Shown here piece by piece: positions 17,995-27,613 of a stretch of 64,000 bases of DNA. Positions within the stretch are counted from its first letter, which is position 1, and each line of letters opens with the position of its first letter. This DNA is from Metabacillus flavus. GTDB taxonomy: Bacteria; Bacillota; Bacilli; Bacillales; Bacillaceae. The notes under the pieces are model-generated. The model was not told where the DNA came from, did not search any database, and saw nothing but the letters and a program-made list of their open reading frames with translations. Location of the stretch: contig NZ_JAGVRK010000001.1 in NCBI RefSeq assembly GCF_018283675.1, positions 1,798,001-1,862,000 of the forward strand, in the 5' to 3' direction. Made by a program: the position numbers and the translations under genes.

Positions 17995-18525
17995 ATGGAA
18001 GGTAAATGGTTTAACGTTGGTAAAATTGTGAATACCCATGGAATCCGCGGAGAAGTGAGAGTCATTTCTGTCACAGATTTTGCAGATGAACGCTACCAGC
18101 CGGGGAAGAAGATTTTTATTTTCGGCGAGCAAGGCGCCAAGCATAAAGAGGTTGAAATTGAAAGTCACCGCAAGCATAAAAACTTCGACTTGCTGACGTT
18201 TAAAGGCCATCCGAATATAAACGATGTAGAAGGCTATAAAGGTATGGTGATCCGGATTCCAGAATCTGAACTGTCAGAGCTTAATGAGAATGAATTCTAT
18301 TTTCATGAAATCATTGATTGCGTCGTGTTTACGGATGATGGAAAAGAGATTGGCAAAGTAAAAGAAATCCTTACTCCTGGAGCAAATGATGTGTGGGTTA
18401 TAAAAAGACCCCGCAAAAAAGATTTGCTGATTCCATATATTAAACAAGTCGTTAAAGAAATTAACCCTTCTGAAAAGAAAATTATCATCACACCGATGGA
18501 AGGTCTGATTGATGATGAGGATTGA
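17995..18525 (+). CDS. rimM: Ribosome maturation factor RimM
   Basis: Assists assembly of the 30S head domain by binding S19. The N-terminal beta-barrel begins [19 protein letters not shown] (residues 4-22), and a PRC-barrel follows from about residue 95 ([21 protein letters not shown]), ending with the conserved [13 protein letters not shown]. 176 residues. The ATG follows GAGGTGAC. Its stop overlaps the trmD start, the usual rimM-trmD coupling. Confidence 0.95.
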   Translation: MEGKWFNVGKIVNTHGIRGEVRVISVTDFADERYQPGKKIFIFGEQGAKHKEVEIESHRKHKNFDLLTFKGHPNINDVEGYKGMVIRIPESELSELNENEFYFHEIIDCVVFTDDGKEIGKVKEILTPGANDVWVIKRPRKKDLLIPYIKQVVKEINPSEKKIIITPMEGLIDDED

Positions 18526-19246
18526 TTTTCTGTCTATTTTTCCTGAAATGTTTGAAGGTGTGCTCCATCACTCCATCATGAAAAAGGCGCAGGAAAAAGA
18601 TGCAGTAAAATTTAACGTGATTAATTTCAGGGATTATGCAGACAACAAGCATCAAACGGTGGATGATTATCCGTACGGCGGAGGTGCAGGGATGGTTCTG
18701 AAGCCGCAGCCGATTTTTGACGCGGTGCAGGCCATTAAAGACGCGTCCGCAGCCGAACCAAGGGTTATTCTTGTCTGCCCGCAGGGGGAGCGGTTTAATC
18801 AGCAGAAAGCAGAAGAATTGGCTGAAGCGGAACACCTTGTCTTTATTTGCGGGCATTACGAGGGCTATGATGAGCGGATCCGGGAGCATCTTGTAACAGA
18901 TGAGATTTCAATCGGCGATTTTGTCCTCACCGGAGGAGAACTTCCATCCATGACAATCGCTGACAGCGTTGTCCGTCTGCTGCCGGGAGTTTTAGGCAAT
19001 GAGGATTCCCCTGTCCTTGATTCATTCAGCTCAGGCCTGCTTGAGCACCCGCATTACACGCGTCCGGCGGATTTCAGAGGAATGAAAGTTCCGGATACTC
19101 TCATATCAGGCAATCATAAGCTGATTGATGAATGGCGGGAAGAAGAATCCCTGAAGCGGACCTTCGAAAGAAGACCTGATTTGCTTGACACCTACGACTT
19201 ATCAGAGAAGCAGCAGAAATATATAGAAAAGCTTAAAAAACGCTGA
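18515..19246 (+). CDS. trmD: tRNA (guanine37-N1)-methyltransferase TrmD
   Basis: SPOUT methyltransferase that makes m1G37 next to the anticodon and prevents +1 frameshifting. [17 protein letters not shown] opens the protein; [12 protein letters not shown] and the knotted SAM-binding region [13 protein letters not shown] plus [15 protein letters not shown] are present. The second ATG (18515) gives 243 residues and the family start; 18512 is the alternative. It overlaps rimM by 11 bp. Confidence 0.96.
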   Translation: MRIDFLSIFPEMFEGVLHHSIMKKAQEKDAVKFNVINFRDYADNKHQTVDDYPYGGGAGMVLKPQPIFDAVQAIKDASAAEPRVILVCPQGERFNQQKAEELAEAEHLVFICGHYEGYDERIREHLVTDEISIGDFVLTGGELPSMTIADSVVRLLPGVLGNEDSPVLDSFSSGLLEHPHYTRPADFRGMKVPDTLISGNHKLIDEWREEESLKRTFERRPDLLDTYDLSEKQQKYIEKLKKR

Positions 19247-19254
19247 AATTCCAG

Positions 19255-19737
<483 letters not shown>

Positions 19738-19744
19738 ATTAGAG

Positions 19745-19777
19745 AAAGAGCTTGTTAAAGCAACAAGCTCTTTTTTT
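19745..19777 (+). terminator. Rho-independent terminator after rplS
   Basis: AAAGAGCTTGTT and its perfect complement form a 12-bp stem with a 5-nt loop running into seven T. Confidence 0.92.
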
Positions 19778-19915
19778 ATGAGATAATAAAGGTAAATGCA
19801 TCATTAAAAAGCAAAAAAATGCAGTGCTCAGCCGTTCCCATCAAATATCGAGGTTTTAACTAACCGCTGCTGTGCAAAAATAGAATTAGCTGAATATATT
19901 GGGATGGTGAGCTGT

Positions 19916-20467
19916 TTGACTAAAGAAAGAAAAGAAATTTTTGAATGGCTCAAAGCAATTGGACTGGCCATTATCATCGCATTTATCATTCGTCATTTTC
20001 TATTTTCCACGGTTGTAGTGGATGGAGAATCGATGCTCCCGACTCTTAACTCGTATGACAGGATGATTGTCAACAAGGCGGGCTTTTCCCTTGCAGGTCC
20101 TAAGAGATTTGACATTGTTGTGTTTCATGCCTCAGAGGATGAGGATTATATTAAAAGGATTATCGGACTTCCAGGAGATAGTGTTGAATATAAGTATGAT
20201 CAGCTCTACATAAATGGCAGGCCGGTTGATGAGCCCTATTTGAAAGAGTATAAAAGTGAGCTGATTGATCCGCCTCTGACAGAGAATTTTACTCTGGAAG
20301 AAATAACAGGACGCAAAAAGGTGCCGAAAGGGCAAGTCTTTGTAATGGGGGACAACCGAAGGATCAGCAAAGACAGCCGTCATATCGGCACAGTGCCGGT
20401 GTCAGAGATCATGGGAGAGGCAAAGGTTGTTTACTGGCCGCTGCCTGATATGCGTATTGTGAAGTAA
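19916..20467 (+). CDS. lepB: Type I signal peptidase
   Basis: Membrane serine protease that removes signal peptides from exported proteins (SipS/LepB family). One N-terminal transmembrane helix (AIGLAIIIAFIIRHFLF, about residues 14-30) anchors it. The catalytic serine is in DGESMLPTL and the general-base lysine in DYIKRIIGLPGD; MGDNRRISKDSRHIG is the last conserved box. The TTG at 19916 is chosen (LTKERKEIFEWLK) with GGTGAG 6 nt upstream; an ATG at 19904 would add four residues. The B. subtilis locus lacks this gene between rplS and rbgA, but other Bacillaceae carry it here. Confidence 0.93.
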   Translation: MTKERKEIFEWLKAIGLAIIIAFIIRHFLFSTVVVDGESMLPTLNSYDRMIVNKAGFSLAGPKRFDIVVFHASEDEDYIKRIIGLPGDSVEYKYDQLYINGRPVDEPYLKEYKSELIDPPLTENFTLEEITGRKKVPKGQVFVMGDNRRISKDSRHIGTVPVSEIMGEAKVVYWPLPDMRIVK

Positions 20468-20482
20468 AAGGAAGGTGTTAGA

Positions 20483-21337
20483 ATGGCTATACAATGGTTT
20501 CCCGGCCATATGGCGAAAGCCAGAAGGCAGGTAACAGAAAAACTGAAGCTGATTGATATTGTATATGAATTGGTGGATGCTAGGCTGCCTCTTTCGTCAA
20601 GAAATCCGATGATTGATGAAATTGTTTCAGTCAAACCTCGGATTATTCTGCTGAACAAAGCAGATATGGCGGACCCTAGAATAACGAAGGAATGGCTAAG
20701 CTATTTTAAAGAAAAAGGAATGCATGCCCTTCCCCTGGATGCTCAGTCCGGAAAGGGACTTAAAGAAATTCTCCCGCTTTCCAAGCTTGTTTTAAAGGAG
20801 AAGCTGGACCGGCTTGAAGCGAAAGGAGTCCGGCCGCGCGCCATCAGAGCTCTCATTATCGGAATTCCGAATGTAGGAAAATCTACGCTGATTAACAGAC
20901 TGGCTAAGAAAAATATGGCCAAAACAGGAGATCGTCCTGGTGTCACAACTGCCCAGCAATGGGTAAAGGTTGGCAAGGAAATCGAACTGCTCGATACACC
21001 GGGGATTTTATGGCCGAAATTCGAGGATCAGCTTGTCGGATATAAGCTTGCGGTTACGGGAGCAATCAAGGATACCATTTTAAATTTGCAGGATATTACG
21101 GTTTATGCCCTGAATTTTCTAAGAGAAAATTACCCTGAGCGGCTTAAGGAGCGCTACGGGCTTGAGGAAATACCGGAAGAAATCGTCCCGCTTTTTGATG
21201 AAATCGCCAATCGCAGAGGCTGTATGATGAGCGGCGGCATGGTGGACTACGACAAAACTTCAGAGCTCGTATTGCGTGAAATCCGTTCTGAAAAATTAGG
21301 TGCTCTGTCTTTCGAAAGACCAGGAGAAGAGATATGA
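20483..21337 (+). CDS. rbgA: Ribosome biogenesis GTPase RbgA (YlqF)
   Basis: Circularly permuted GTPase required for late 50S assembly. The motif order is permuted: LLNKADMAD (G4, about residue 53) precedes [14 protein letters not shown] (G1, about residue 130) and LDTPGILWP (G3). The N-terminus [17 protein letters not shown] carries the family histidine region. 284 residues; start has AAGGAAGGTG. Last gene before a terminator. Confidence 0.96.
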   Translation: MAIQWFPGHMAKARRQVTEKLKLIDIVYELVDARLPLSSRNPMIDEIVSVKPRIILLNKADMADPRITKEWLSYFKEKGMHALPLDAQSGKGLKEILPLSKLVLKEKLDRLEAKGVRPRAIRALIIGIPNVGKSTLINRLAKKNMAKTGDRPGVTTAQQWVKVGKEIELLDTPGILWPKFEDQLVGYKLAVTGAIKDTILNLQDITVYALNFLRENYPERLKERYGLEEIPEEIVPLFDEIANRRGCMMSGGMVDYDKTSELVLREIRSEKLGALSFERPGEEI

Positions 21338-21343
21338 TAAAGA

Positions 21344-21371
21344 GACTTGCATGATGCGAGTCTTTATTTTT
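21344..21371 (+). terminator. Rho-independent terminator after rbgA
   Basis: GACTTGC and GCGAGTC form a 7-bp stem (one G-T pair), extended by AAAGA/TCTTT, loop ATGAT, with a T-rich tail of nine bases. Confidence 0.75.
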
Positions 21372-21412
21372 TTGTGAAAAAACCGATATTATTCAAGAAG
21401 GAAGTTTACCAA

Positions 21413-22180
21413 ATGAAGCAAACCGTTAAAGAAATACAAGCCATTCTTTCTGATGTACATAATCTTCAAGATCCGCTTATTCAGGCGTATAGCCTGGATG
21501 AGAGAGCCTCTGTACGAAAGCTTGCTGAACGTCAAAAGGCTAAGCTTGAAAAAAAAGCGAGAATGAAAGAGATCTTTGAGGAGTTAAAAAGTTTTGAATA
21601 CGAAGCACGTTCCAAAGGATTTAAATCGATAGCCGGGATTGACGAAGCCGGAAGAGGGCCTTTGGCCGGTCCTGTTGTCGCGGGTGCCGTCATCCTTCCC
21701 GAAGACTTTTATTTGGAAGGTTTGACCGATTCTAAAAAATTATCCGAAGCGAAGCGAGATTTCTTTTTTGATGTCATTCAGAAAGAAGCGCTTGCGATCG
21801 GAGTGGGGATTGTAGAGGCGGATGAAATTGACCGGATCAATATTTATCAGGCAGCTAAGAAGGCCATGAAGCTTGCAATTAAAGACCTTGAATTGAGCCC
21901 TGACTATTTGCTGATTGATGCGATGGAGGTAGAGCTTGATATCCCGCAGGAAAAAATTATAAAAGGAGATGCACGGAGCATTTCCATTGCGGCGGGTTCG
22001 ATCGTGGCAAAAGTGACGAGAGACCGGATTATGAAGAACCTCGCTGCTGATTATCCAGACTATGGCTTTGATCAGAATATGGGATATGGCACTTCTGTGC
22101 ATCTGAAGTCTTTAGCTCTGCATGGCGCAACACCCCATCACCGGAAAACGTTCAGTCCGGTAAAAGAACATCTAAATTAG
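21413..22180 (+). CDS. rnhB: Ribonuclease HII
   Basis: Cleaves the RNA strand of RNA-DNA hybrids and single ribonucleotides in DNA. The catalytic DE pair is in IAGIDEAGRGPLAGPV near residue 78, with further acidic residues in LTDSKKLSE and LLIDAMEV. A Bacillus-type N-terminal extension of about 70 residues (coil-forming, Lys/Glu rich) precedes the core. The ATG at 21413 (MKQTVKEIQAILSD) follows AAGAAGGAAG and gives 255 residues; the frame is open upstream through the terminator, which is not coding. Confidence 0.94.
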   Translation: MKQTVKEIQAILSDVHNLQDPLIQAYSLDERASVRKLAERQKAKLEKKARMKEIFEELKSFEYEARSKGFKSIAGIDEAGRGPLAGPVVAGAVILPEDFYLEGLTDSKKLSEAKRDFFFDVIQKEALAIGVGIVEADEIDRINIYQAAKKAMKLAIKDLELSPDYLLIDAMEVELDIPQEKIIKGDARSISIAAGSIVAKVTRDRIMKNLAADYPDYGFDQNMGYGTSVHLKSLALHGATPHHRKTFSPVKEHLN

Positions 22181-22192
22181 GAGTGAAAACAG

Positions 22193-23653
22193 TTGGATCG
22201 AATAACCTCAGCTCTGCAGCCTCTTCTTGCCGCTCAAGCCCCCGGCTCTCTGCAGCTTAGAAACGGCCAGCTCGTTATTGGAAAAATAAGCGAACTTTAC
22301 CCGAATCAGCGTGCACTCATCCAAATTGGCGCAAACAGGGCTCTGGCTGTTATTGAAGCCCCTCTGGTTAAAGGGGGAGAATATCTTTTCGAGGCTGCCG
22401 TTTTGTCAAAAACGGAAGTTCCTAAATTAAAATTACGCGATCGGTTAGACACCTCGGGAAATACGGACCGTCTTTTTGCTGCCATAAACCGCAGCCTTGG
22501 CCTGCCTCCTGCAGCCAAAGGGTATTCACAGCTGGCAGAACACCTTTTAAGAGCAAACATCCCTTTTTCTGCAGAAGAACTGCCGGAAGCTGCGGAGTGG
22601 CTTAAAAGCGTGCCTGAGAGCTTCAAAGCTGAAGGGATAATGGCGGTTTCTGCTGCTTTTGATCGCAGGCTCCCTAAAATAGGTGACACTTTTTCAGCTC
22701 TTCTTGAAGCATTGAAGGGAGATCCATTGAAAAATGACCTTCAGCGGCTGGCTTCAGAGCTAGCCGCAGGGGATCATCAAGCACCGAAGACCATAGGATT
22801 AAGGCAGGTAATCGAAGCCATTCTTACCGGCCCGGAGCTTCGAAAAGCCTCACAGATGATGAACCGTCTCGTCCAATGGAGCACTGATCCGAAGTCCGCT
22901 GAACATTTTAATGCTTCAGGCATTCTGAAAAAATTGAATACCGCTCCCAATCCTGAAGAAGTGCTCCGTACAATACTTGCAGCGGGTTCTGATCAGAACA
23001 CACAGCTTTCATCAGAAGAAAGCAGCTGGCTTAGGAATAAAGGGAAAGAAATAGAGGTGCTGGCTCAGCCAAAGGAACTGGTCCGGCTTTTTTCCATGCT
23101 TGAAAAGTCGCTTGCCTTTATACAGGAGAATTCAAAGAAGGCTGTGCAGGAGGATGCAGCAATCAAATCCCTCTTAGCAGATGCGGCCGATTTGGGAGGT
23201 GCTGCAGGAGAACGTGCAGAGAAGCTTTCCCAAAAACTGAACGGTTACCAGCTGCTGCAAACGGAGCAGCCTGGAGTTACAGCGGCATGGCATCATTTTC
23301 CAATACAGGATGAACGCATACGTTCAGATGTGTCCGTTCATTTTCAGCTCCGTAAAGACACTGAGGGAAAAATCGACCCGGCCTTCTGCAAGATGGTTTT
23401 TTATCTGGAGCTTGCCAATCTTGGCCACGTTATGGCTGATGTTCAAATTCAAAACCGGATTGTGACAGCAGTTGTGCATTCCCAGCATGATCTTAGTGCC
23501 CTGACTGCTGGTGCAGCTGCCGAGCTGAAGGCTCAATTTCAGAGCCTGCCCTATCAATTTTCAGGTATTTCCTTTAAAAAAATAGAAAAAAGCAGTGTTC
23601 CTGAACCGAATCTCTATCAAACTCCCAAGAAAGGATTTGATTATAGAATATGA
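22193..23653 (+). CDS. ylqG: YlqG-like protein with FliK-like C-terminal domain
   Basis: Poorly characterised 486-residue protein at the place of B. subtilis ylqG. The first ~380 residues are Ala/Leu/Glu-rich helices without recognised motifs. The last ~100 residues (LELANLGHVMADVQIQNRIV to FSGISFKKIEK) resemble the C-terminal domain of the hook-length protein FliK (compare the true fliK at 42007). It starts with TTG after AGGAGTG and overlaps ylqH by 4 bp (ATGA). FliK switches export by acting on the FlhB C-domain, and ylqH encodes an FlhB-C-like protein, so the pair may interact. Function is not established. Confidence 0.7.
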   Translation: MDRITSALQPLLAAQAPGSLQLRNGQLVIGKISELYPNQRALIQIGANRALAVIEAPLVKGGEYLFEAAVLSKTEVPKLKLRDRLDTSGNTDRLFAAINRSLGLPPAAKGYSQLAEHLLRANIPFSAEELPEAAEWLKSVPESFKAEGIMAVSAAFDRRLPKIGDTFSALLEALKGDPLKNDLQRLASELAAGDHQAPKTIGLRQVIEAILTGPELRKASQMMNRLVQWSTDPKSAEHFNASGILKKLNTAPNPEEVLRTILAAGSDQNTQLSSEESSWLRNKGKEIEVLAQPKELVRLFSMLEKSLAFIQENSKKAVQEDAAIKSLLADAADLGGAAGERAEKLSQKLNGYQLLQTEQPGVTAAWHHFPIQDERIRSDVSVHFQLRKDTEGKIDPAFCKMVFYLELANLGHVMADVQIQNRIVTAVVHSQHDLSALTAGAAAELKAQFQSLPYQFSGISFKKIEKSSVPEPNLYQTPKKGFDYRI

Positions 23654-23925
23654 AAGACAGGGAACTGCGCAAGGCGATAGCACTCAAGTATGAAGGAGAA
23701 GGCGGAAGGGCTCCGAAGGTAACAGCTAAAGGACAGGGACTGATTGCAGACGAAATCCTTTCAAGAGCACGGGAGGCCGGAGTTCCTGTTAAAGAGGATG
23801 CATCCCTGGCAGCCCTCCTCCAATCCCTTGAAATTCATCAGGAGATTCCAGAAGATCTTTATGCAGTAGTCGCGGAAATTTTTGCATATATTTACAAGCT
23901 GGATAATTTAAAAGAGAAGAATTGA
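23650..23925 (+). CDS. ylqH: YlqH, FlhB C-terminal domain homologue
   Basis: 91-residue cytoplasmic protein matching only the C-terminal domain of FlhB (RKAIALKYEG, GQGLIADEIL, IPEDLYAVVAEIFAYIYKL align with the end of flhB at 51390-51649). Where FlhB has its self-cleaving NPTH, this protein has DRELRK, so it cannot undergo that cleavage. It overlaps the FliK-like ylqG. In B. subtilis the same pair exists outside the flagellar operon; its function is unknown to me. Confidence 0.78.
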   Translation: MKDRELRKAIALKYEGEGGRAPKVTAKGQGLIADEILSRAREAGVPVKEDASLAALLQSLEIHQEIPEDLYAVVAEIFAYIYKLDNLKEKN

Positions 23926-23934
23926 CCGTCTATT

Positions 23935-23961
23935 AGTGTGGCTTAGATGCCACACTTTTTA
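23935..23961 (+). terminator. Rho-independent terminator after ylqH
   Basis: AGTGTGGC and GCCACACT form a perfect 8-bp stem with a 6-nt loop and a T5 tail followed by ATATTTT. Confidence 0.85.
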
Positions 23962-24110
23962 TATTTTCACAAAAACAATTTGCAGAGAAAGATTACGAAT
24001 TTTTCGAAGGATTTAAAGATTTTGAGTGGAATGGTAGACAACCAATCAACTATTTTATAAAATGAAAGCGCAGTCTAATTTAGCTGATACATAGGTTAGG
24101 AGGATGGGAT

Positions 24111-25271
24111 ATGAATATCCATGAGTACCAGGGAAAAGAAATCCTCAGAAAATATGGGGTTGCAGTGCCTAACGGGAAAGTCGCGTTCACTGTTGAAGAA
24201 GCAGTTGAAGCAGCAAAAGAGCTTGGAACACAGGTAACGGTGGTAAAAGCACAAATTCATGCAGGCGGCCGCGGTAAAGCAGGCGGGGTAAAGGTTGCAA
24301 AAAGTCTGGATGAGGTAAAAGAATACGCAAGCGAAATCTTGGGGAAAACGCTGATCACCCATCAGACGGGTCCTGAAGGTAAAGAAGTTAAGCGTTTGCT
24401 TATCGAGGAAGGCTGCGACATTAAGAAGGAATATTACGTGGGCCTAGTTCTTGACCGTGATTCTTCAAGAGTCGTGCTGATGGCTTCTGAAGAAGGCGGA
24501 ACAGAAATCGAAGAAGTAGCAGAAAAAACGCCTGAGAAAATTTTTAAAGAATCCGTGGATCCGGCAGTCGGCCTTCAAATGTATCAGGCGCGCCGCATCG
24601 CATTCAACATTAACATCCCGCGTGAGCTTGTGGGACAGGCGGCTAAATTTATGATGAGCCTATATAAAGCGTTTACTGAGAAAGATTGTTCGATTGCTGA
24701 AATCAACCCATTGGTTGTAACAGGCGACGGAAAAGTCATGGCGCTTGACGCAAAGCTGAACTTCGATGCGAATTCTTTGTACCGTCAAAAAGATGTACTT
24801 GAATACAGGGATCTTGATGAAGAAGATGCAAAGGAAATTGAAGCATCCAAATACGACCTAAGCTACATCTCATTAGATGGCAAGATTGGCTGCATGGTTA
24901 ATGGAGCCGGGCTTGCAATGGCGACAATGGACATTATCAACTACTATGGCGGAGAACCCGCAAACTTTCTTGATGTTGGGGGCGGCGCGACTGCTGAGAA
25001 AGTAACGGAGGCCTTCAAAATCATTTTGTCCGACCAAAATGTAAAAGGAATTTTCGTTAACATTTTCGGCGGAATCATGAAGTGCGACATCATTGCAGAA
25101 GGCGTAGTGGAAGCTACAAAGCAAGTTGGCCTTGAAATTCCATTGGTTGTGCGTCTTGAAGGCACAAACGTTGAATTGGGCAAGCAGATCTTAAAAGATT
25201 CAGGATTGAATATTACGGCAGCTGAGTCCATGGCAGATGGAGCTCAAAAAATCGTTTCTTTAGTAGGCTAA
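24111..25271 (+). CDS. sucC: Succinyl-CoA synthetase, ADP-forming, beta subunit
   Basis: ATP-grasp subunit of the TCA cycle enzyme that converts succinyl-CoA to succinate with ADP phosphorylation. [16 protein letters not shown] is the family start; [16 protein letters not shown] binds nucleotide, and [13 protein letters not shown] plus [13 protein letters not shown] lie in the C-terminal domain. 386 residues, full length. GGAGGATGGGAT precedes the ATG. sucD starts 18 bp downstream. Confidence 0.97.
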   Translation: MNIHEYQGKEILRKYGVAVPNGKVAFTVEEAVEAAKELGTQVTVVKAQIHAGGRGKAGGVKVAKSLDEVKEYASEILGKTLITHQTGPEGKEVKRLLIEEGCDIKKEYYVGLVLDRDSSRVVLMASEEGGTEIEEVAEKTPEKIFKESVDPAVGLQMYQARRIAFNINIPRELVGQAAKFMMSLYKAFTEKDCSIAEINPLVVTGDGKVMALDAKLNFDANSLYRQKDVLEYRDLDEEDAKEIEASKYDLSYISLDGKIGCMVNGAGLAMATMDIINYYGGEPANFLDVGGGATAEKVTEAFKIILSDQNVKGIFVNIFGGIMKCDIIAEGVVEATKQVGLEIPLVVRLEGTNVELGKQILKDSGLNITAAESMADGAQKIVSLVG

Positions 25272-25289
25272 GAAAGGCGGGGGATAAAA

Positions 25290-26192
25290 ATGAGTGTTTT
25301 CGTTAACAAAGATACAAAAGTTATCGTTCAGGGTATTACAGGTTCAACAGCTCTTTTCCATACAAAGCAAATGCTTGAGTACGGCACGAAAATTGTCGGC
25401 GGCGTAACACCTGGAAAAGGCGGCACAGAGGTTGAAGGAGTGCCGGTTTTCAATACAGTCATTGACGCAAAAAATGAAACAGGTGCAAATGCATCCGTCA
25501 TTTACGTTCCTGCGCCTTTTGCAGCTGACTCCATTATGGAAGCAGTAGACGCAGAGCTTGATCTTGTTATTTGTATCACAGAGCATATCCCGGTTATGGA
25601 TATGGTGAAGGTTAAACGTTACATGGAAGGCAAGAAAACACGCCTGGTGGGCCCTAACTGCCCGGGCGTCATTACACCTGGCGAGTGCAAAATCGGCATC
25701 ATGCCGGGCTACATTCATACAAAAGGCCATGTAGGGGTTGTTTCCCGTTCCGGAACGCTTACATATGAAGCGGTGCACCAGCTTTCCCAAGCAGGCATCG
25801 GACAGTCTTCAGCTGTTGGGATCGGCGGAGACCCGGTAAACGGCACAAACTTTATCGATGTCCTGAAGGCATTCAATGAAGATCCAGAAACGTATGCTGT
25901 GATCATGATTGGGGAAATTGGCGGTACAGCAGAGGAAGAAGCTGCTGAGTGGGTGAAAGCGAACATGACGAAACCTGTAGTCGGCTTTATCGGAGGGAAA
26001 ACAGCACCTCCAGGTAAGCGTATGGGCCATGCAGGAGCCATTATCTCAGGCGGAAAAGGAACGGCTGAAGAAAAAATCAAAACCATGAATGCTTGCGGCA
26101 TTCAAGTAGCGGATACTCCTTCAGTAATGGGTGAAACCCTCATTTCTGTTCTGAAAGAAAAAGGCATCTATGAGAACTGTAAGACACATTAA
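25290..26192 (+). CDS. sucD: Succinyl-CoA synthetase, alpha subunit
   Basis: CoA-binding and phosphohistidine-carrying subunit that pairs with SucC. The CoA-binding Rossmann fold begins [32 protein letters not shown] and the phosphohistidine region [11 protein letters not shown] (near residue 247) are intact. 300 residues. GGCGGGGG precedes the ATG. Confidence 0.97.
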   Translation: MSVFVNKDTKVIVQGITGSTALFHTKQMLEYGTKIVGGVTPGKGGTEVEGVPVFNTVIDAKNETGANASVIYVPAPFAADSIMEAVDAELDLVICITEHIPVMDMVKVKRYMEGKKTRLVGPNCPGVITPGECKIGIMPGYIHTKGHVGVVSRSGTLTYEAVHQLSQAGIGQSSAVGIGGDPVNGTNFIDVLKAFNEDPETYAVIMIGEIGGTAEEEAAEWVKANMTKPVVGFIGGKTAPPGKRMGHAGAIISGGKGTAEEKIKTMNACGIQVADTPSVMGETLISVLKEKGIYENCKTH

Positions 26193-26203
26193 TAATTAAA
26201 TAG

Positions 26204-26232
26204 TAGAAACGGGTGCGAAGCATCCGTTTCTA
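26204..26232 (+). terminator. Probable terminator after sucD
   Basis: A 13-bp stem TAGAAACGGGTGC/GCATCCGTTTCTA with one G-T pair and a GAA loop. No T-run follows, so termination may be incomplete. Confidence 0.6.
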
Positions 26233-26261
26233 TTAGTATGGAAATAAGAAAGGGTGCTTTT

Positions 26262-27170
26262 GTGAACACCATACAAGACAAATTGCTCCTGATTTCTCAC
26301 TGCAGGGGTATTCGTGCTGCAAAACTTAGAAGACTTTATCAAATCGATCATTCCTTCAGCCTTCTTCAAAGCTTGAAATCCTCTGAGTACCTGTCGTTAG
26401 GACTGATTACCCCCTCCTATTATTCCACATTCTCCGAAGATTTTTCTTCATTGAAATTATCAGCCATACGGGCCAATCTTGAAAAACACGGGACCCATTT
26501 CCTCACTATTCTCGACCCGCTCTATCCTGACCTCCTTAAAGAAATCCCTGATCCGCCTCTATTCTTATTTTGCAAAGGTAATCTTCAGCTGTTTCAGCAT
26601 CCTGAATCACTGGGTGTAGCAGGAGCCAGACAGTCCACGCCATACGGCAGAGAAGCGCTGGACAAAATCCTCATCCCCCTAATTAAGAGAGGGTTTGTCA
26701 TAGTAAGCGGTCTTGCTGAAGGCATAGATACGGCAGCGCACGCTGTGTGTATTGTAAATGGGGGCAGAACGATTGCTGTGCTTGGAGGGGGATTTCAGCA
26801 TATCTATCCCTTTTCCAATCGTGCTCTGGCTAATGAAATTGGCCGGCACCATCTGCTGATTTCTGAATACGCCCCACATATCAAGCCCCAGAAATGGCAC
26901 TTTCCTGAAAGAAACCGATTGATCAGCGGATTAGGAAATGGGACGCTGATTGCAGAGGCGAAGCAGCGCAGCGGCTCCCTTATTACAGCTCAGTATGCCA
27001 TGGAGCAGGGGAGGGATGTTTTTGCTATTCCGGGCCGCATTCTGGATTGCACCTCTGATGGGACAAATGAATTGATTAAAGATGGGGCAAAACTTGTGAT
27101 GACCGCAGAGGATATTTTAGAAGAGTTTTACGGGATAGGATTGAAAGCTTCCGGGACTGCGAAGGAATAA
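26262..27170 (+). CDS. dprA: DNA processing protein DprA (Smf)
   Basis: Loads RecA on single-stranded DNA during transformation. The Rossmann-like core shows SGLAEGIDTAAH (about residues 147-158), AVLGGGFQHIYP, and the long motif SEYAPHIKPQKWHFPERNR followed by RSGSLITAQYAMEQGRDVFA. The GTG at 26262 (302 residues) is preferred because AAGAAAGGG lies just before it; an ATG at 26238 would add eight residues and overlap the Shine-Dalgarno. N-terminal ~70 residues form a SAM-like helical domain. Confidence 0.92.
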   Translation: MNTIQDKLLLISHCRGIRAAKLRRLYQIDHSFSLLQSLKSSEYLSLGLITPSYYSTFSEDFSSLKLSAIRANLEKHGTHFLTILDPLYPDLLKEIPDPPLFLFCKGNLQLFQHPESLGVAGARQSTPYGREALDKILIPLIKRGFVIVSGLAEGIDTAAHAVCIVNGGRTIAVLGGGFQHIYPFSNRALANEIGRHHLLISEYAPHIKPQKWHFPERNRLISGLGNGTLIAEAKQRSGSLITAQYAMEQGRDVFAIPGRILDCTSDGTNELIKDGAKLVMTAEDILEEFYGIGLKASGTAKE

Positions 27171-27196
27171 AATTCCATCAAGGGGGAAATTACTGT

Positions 27197-27226
27197 TTGA
27201 CAAACGCATGATATATATTTAATAAT
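27197..27226 (+). promoter_or_regulatory. Sigma-A promoter of the topA leader
   Basis: A perfect TTGACA (27197-27202) with TAATAA(T) at 27220-27226, spacer 17-18 bp. Transcription would start near 27233, about 420 nt before the topA start codon. Confidence 0.78.
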
Positions 27227-27232
27227 AGTGGG

Positions 27233-27449
27233 GATTTAACTTGGAAAGATAAAAATGCTTACAAAAAGCTTTTATACACGTATACCCAGCGTTAACGAGC
27301 AGGGAAATCCTTCCTCGTCATCTGAATGAAGGAAGGCAGACTGCCTGTTAATGCCAGGACGCAAGATTAAGCTCCTAACCATTATTGGGGAACCTTCCAA
27401 TAAATAAAGTTTCATTTTTTAGATAGGCTATGTTAAAGCATGATATTCA
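27233..27449 (+). promoter_or_regulatory. Structured topA leader with alternative pairings
   Basis: The leader contains CCTTCC at 27309-27314 and again at 27393-27398, and a single GGAAGG at 27331-27336 able to pair with either. GGAAGG also overlaps a hairpin AGGCA-GAC-TGCCT (27334-27346). ATTGG/CCAAT (27384-27388 with 27397-27401) forms another stem, followed by an AT-rich stretch with ATTTTTT. The arrangement is typical of attenuators or riboswitches but fits no family I can name. A 24-codon frame runs from 27255 to 27329. Confidence 0.5.
27255..27329 (+). CDS. Possible 24-residue leader peptide before topA
   Basis: An ATG with GGAAAG 6 nt upstream opens a 24-codon frame (MLTKSFYTRIPSVNEQGNP, then four serines and Glu). 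The serine codons are TCC, TCG, TCA and TCT in a row, and the TGA stop is one base before GGAAGG at 27331. It covers the first CCTTCC, so its translation could influence leader folding. Small size makes chance occurrence quite possible. Confidence 0.3.
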   Translation: MLTKSFYTRIPSVNEQGNPSSSSE

Positions 27450-27613
27450 TTTTTTAAACACCTGTTGATTGGAGCGGAAGTCGTGTGACTCCTTGTGCAG
27501 CAGCGGGACTGTTGAGACCCCGCAGGCGCACAGTGCAGAGGAGGCTTACCGCACGCGCAAGGATAAGCGAACGCCTGCTAGCTGCAATAAACAGCCAAGT
27601 TTAACAGAGCTTT
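27450..27613 (+). repeat. Interspersed repeat element, copy 1 (plus orientation)
   Basis: Begins TTTTTAAACACCTGTTGATT and ends AACAGCCAAGTTTAACAGAGCTT. Between lie GGAGCGGA, a GCGGG...CCCGC hairpin and GCAGAGGAGGCT. A second, shorter copy in opposite orientation lies at 61295-61425. Related elements are, from memory, widespread in Bacillaceae. It occupies the last part of the topA leader; the short open frame within it is not a gene. Confidence 0.8.

Noticed and set aside
27331-27402. Cyclic di-GMP class I riboswitch, suggested by AGGACGCAAG
   Set aside because: The GGCAAACC and GAAA tetraloop portions and the conserved three-way junction are not present; only a short stretch matches.
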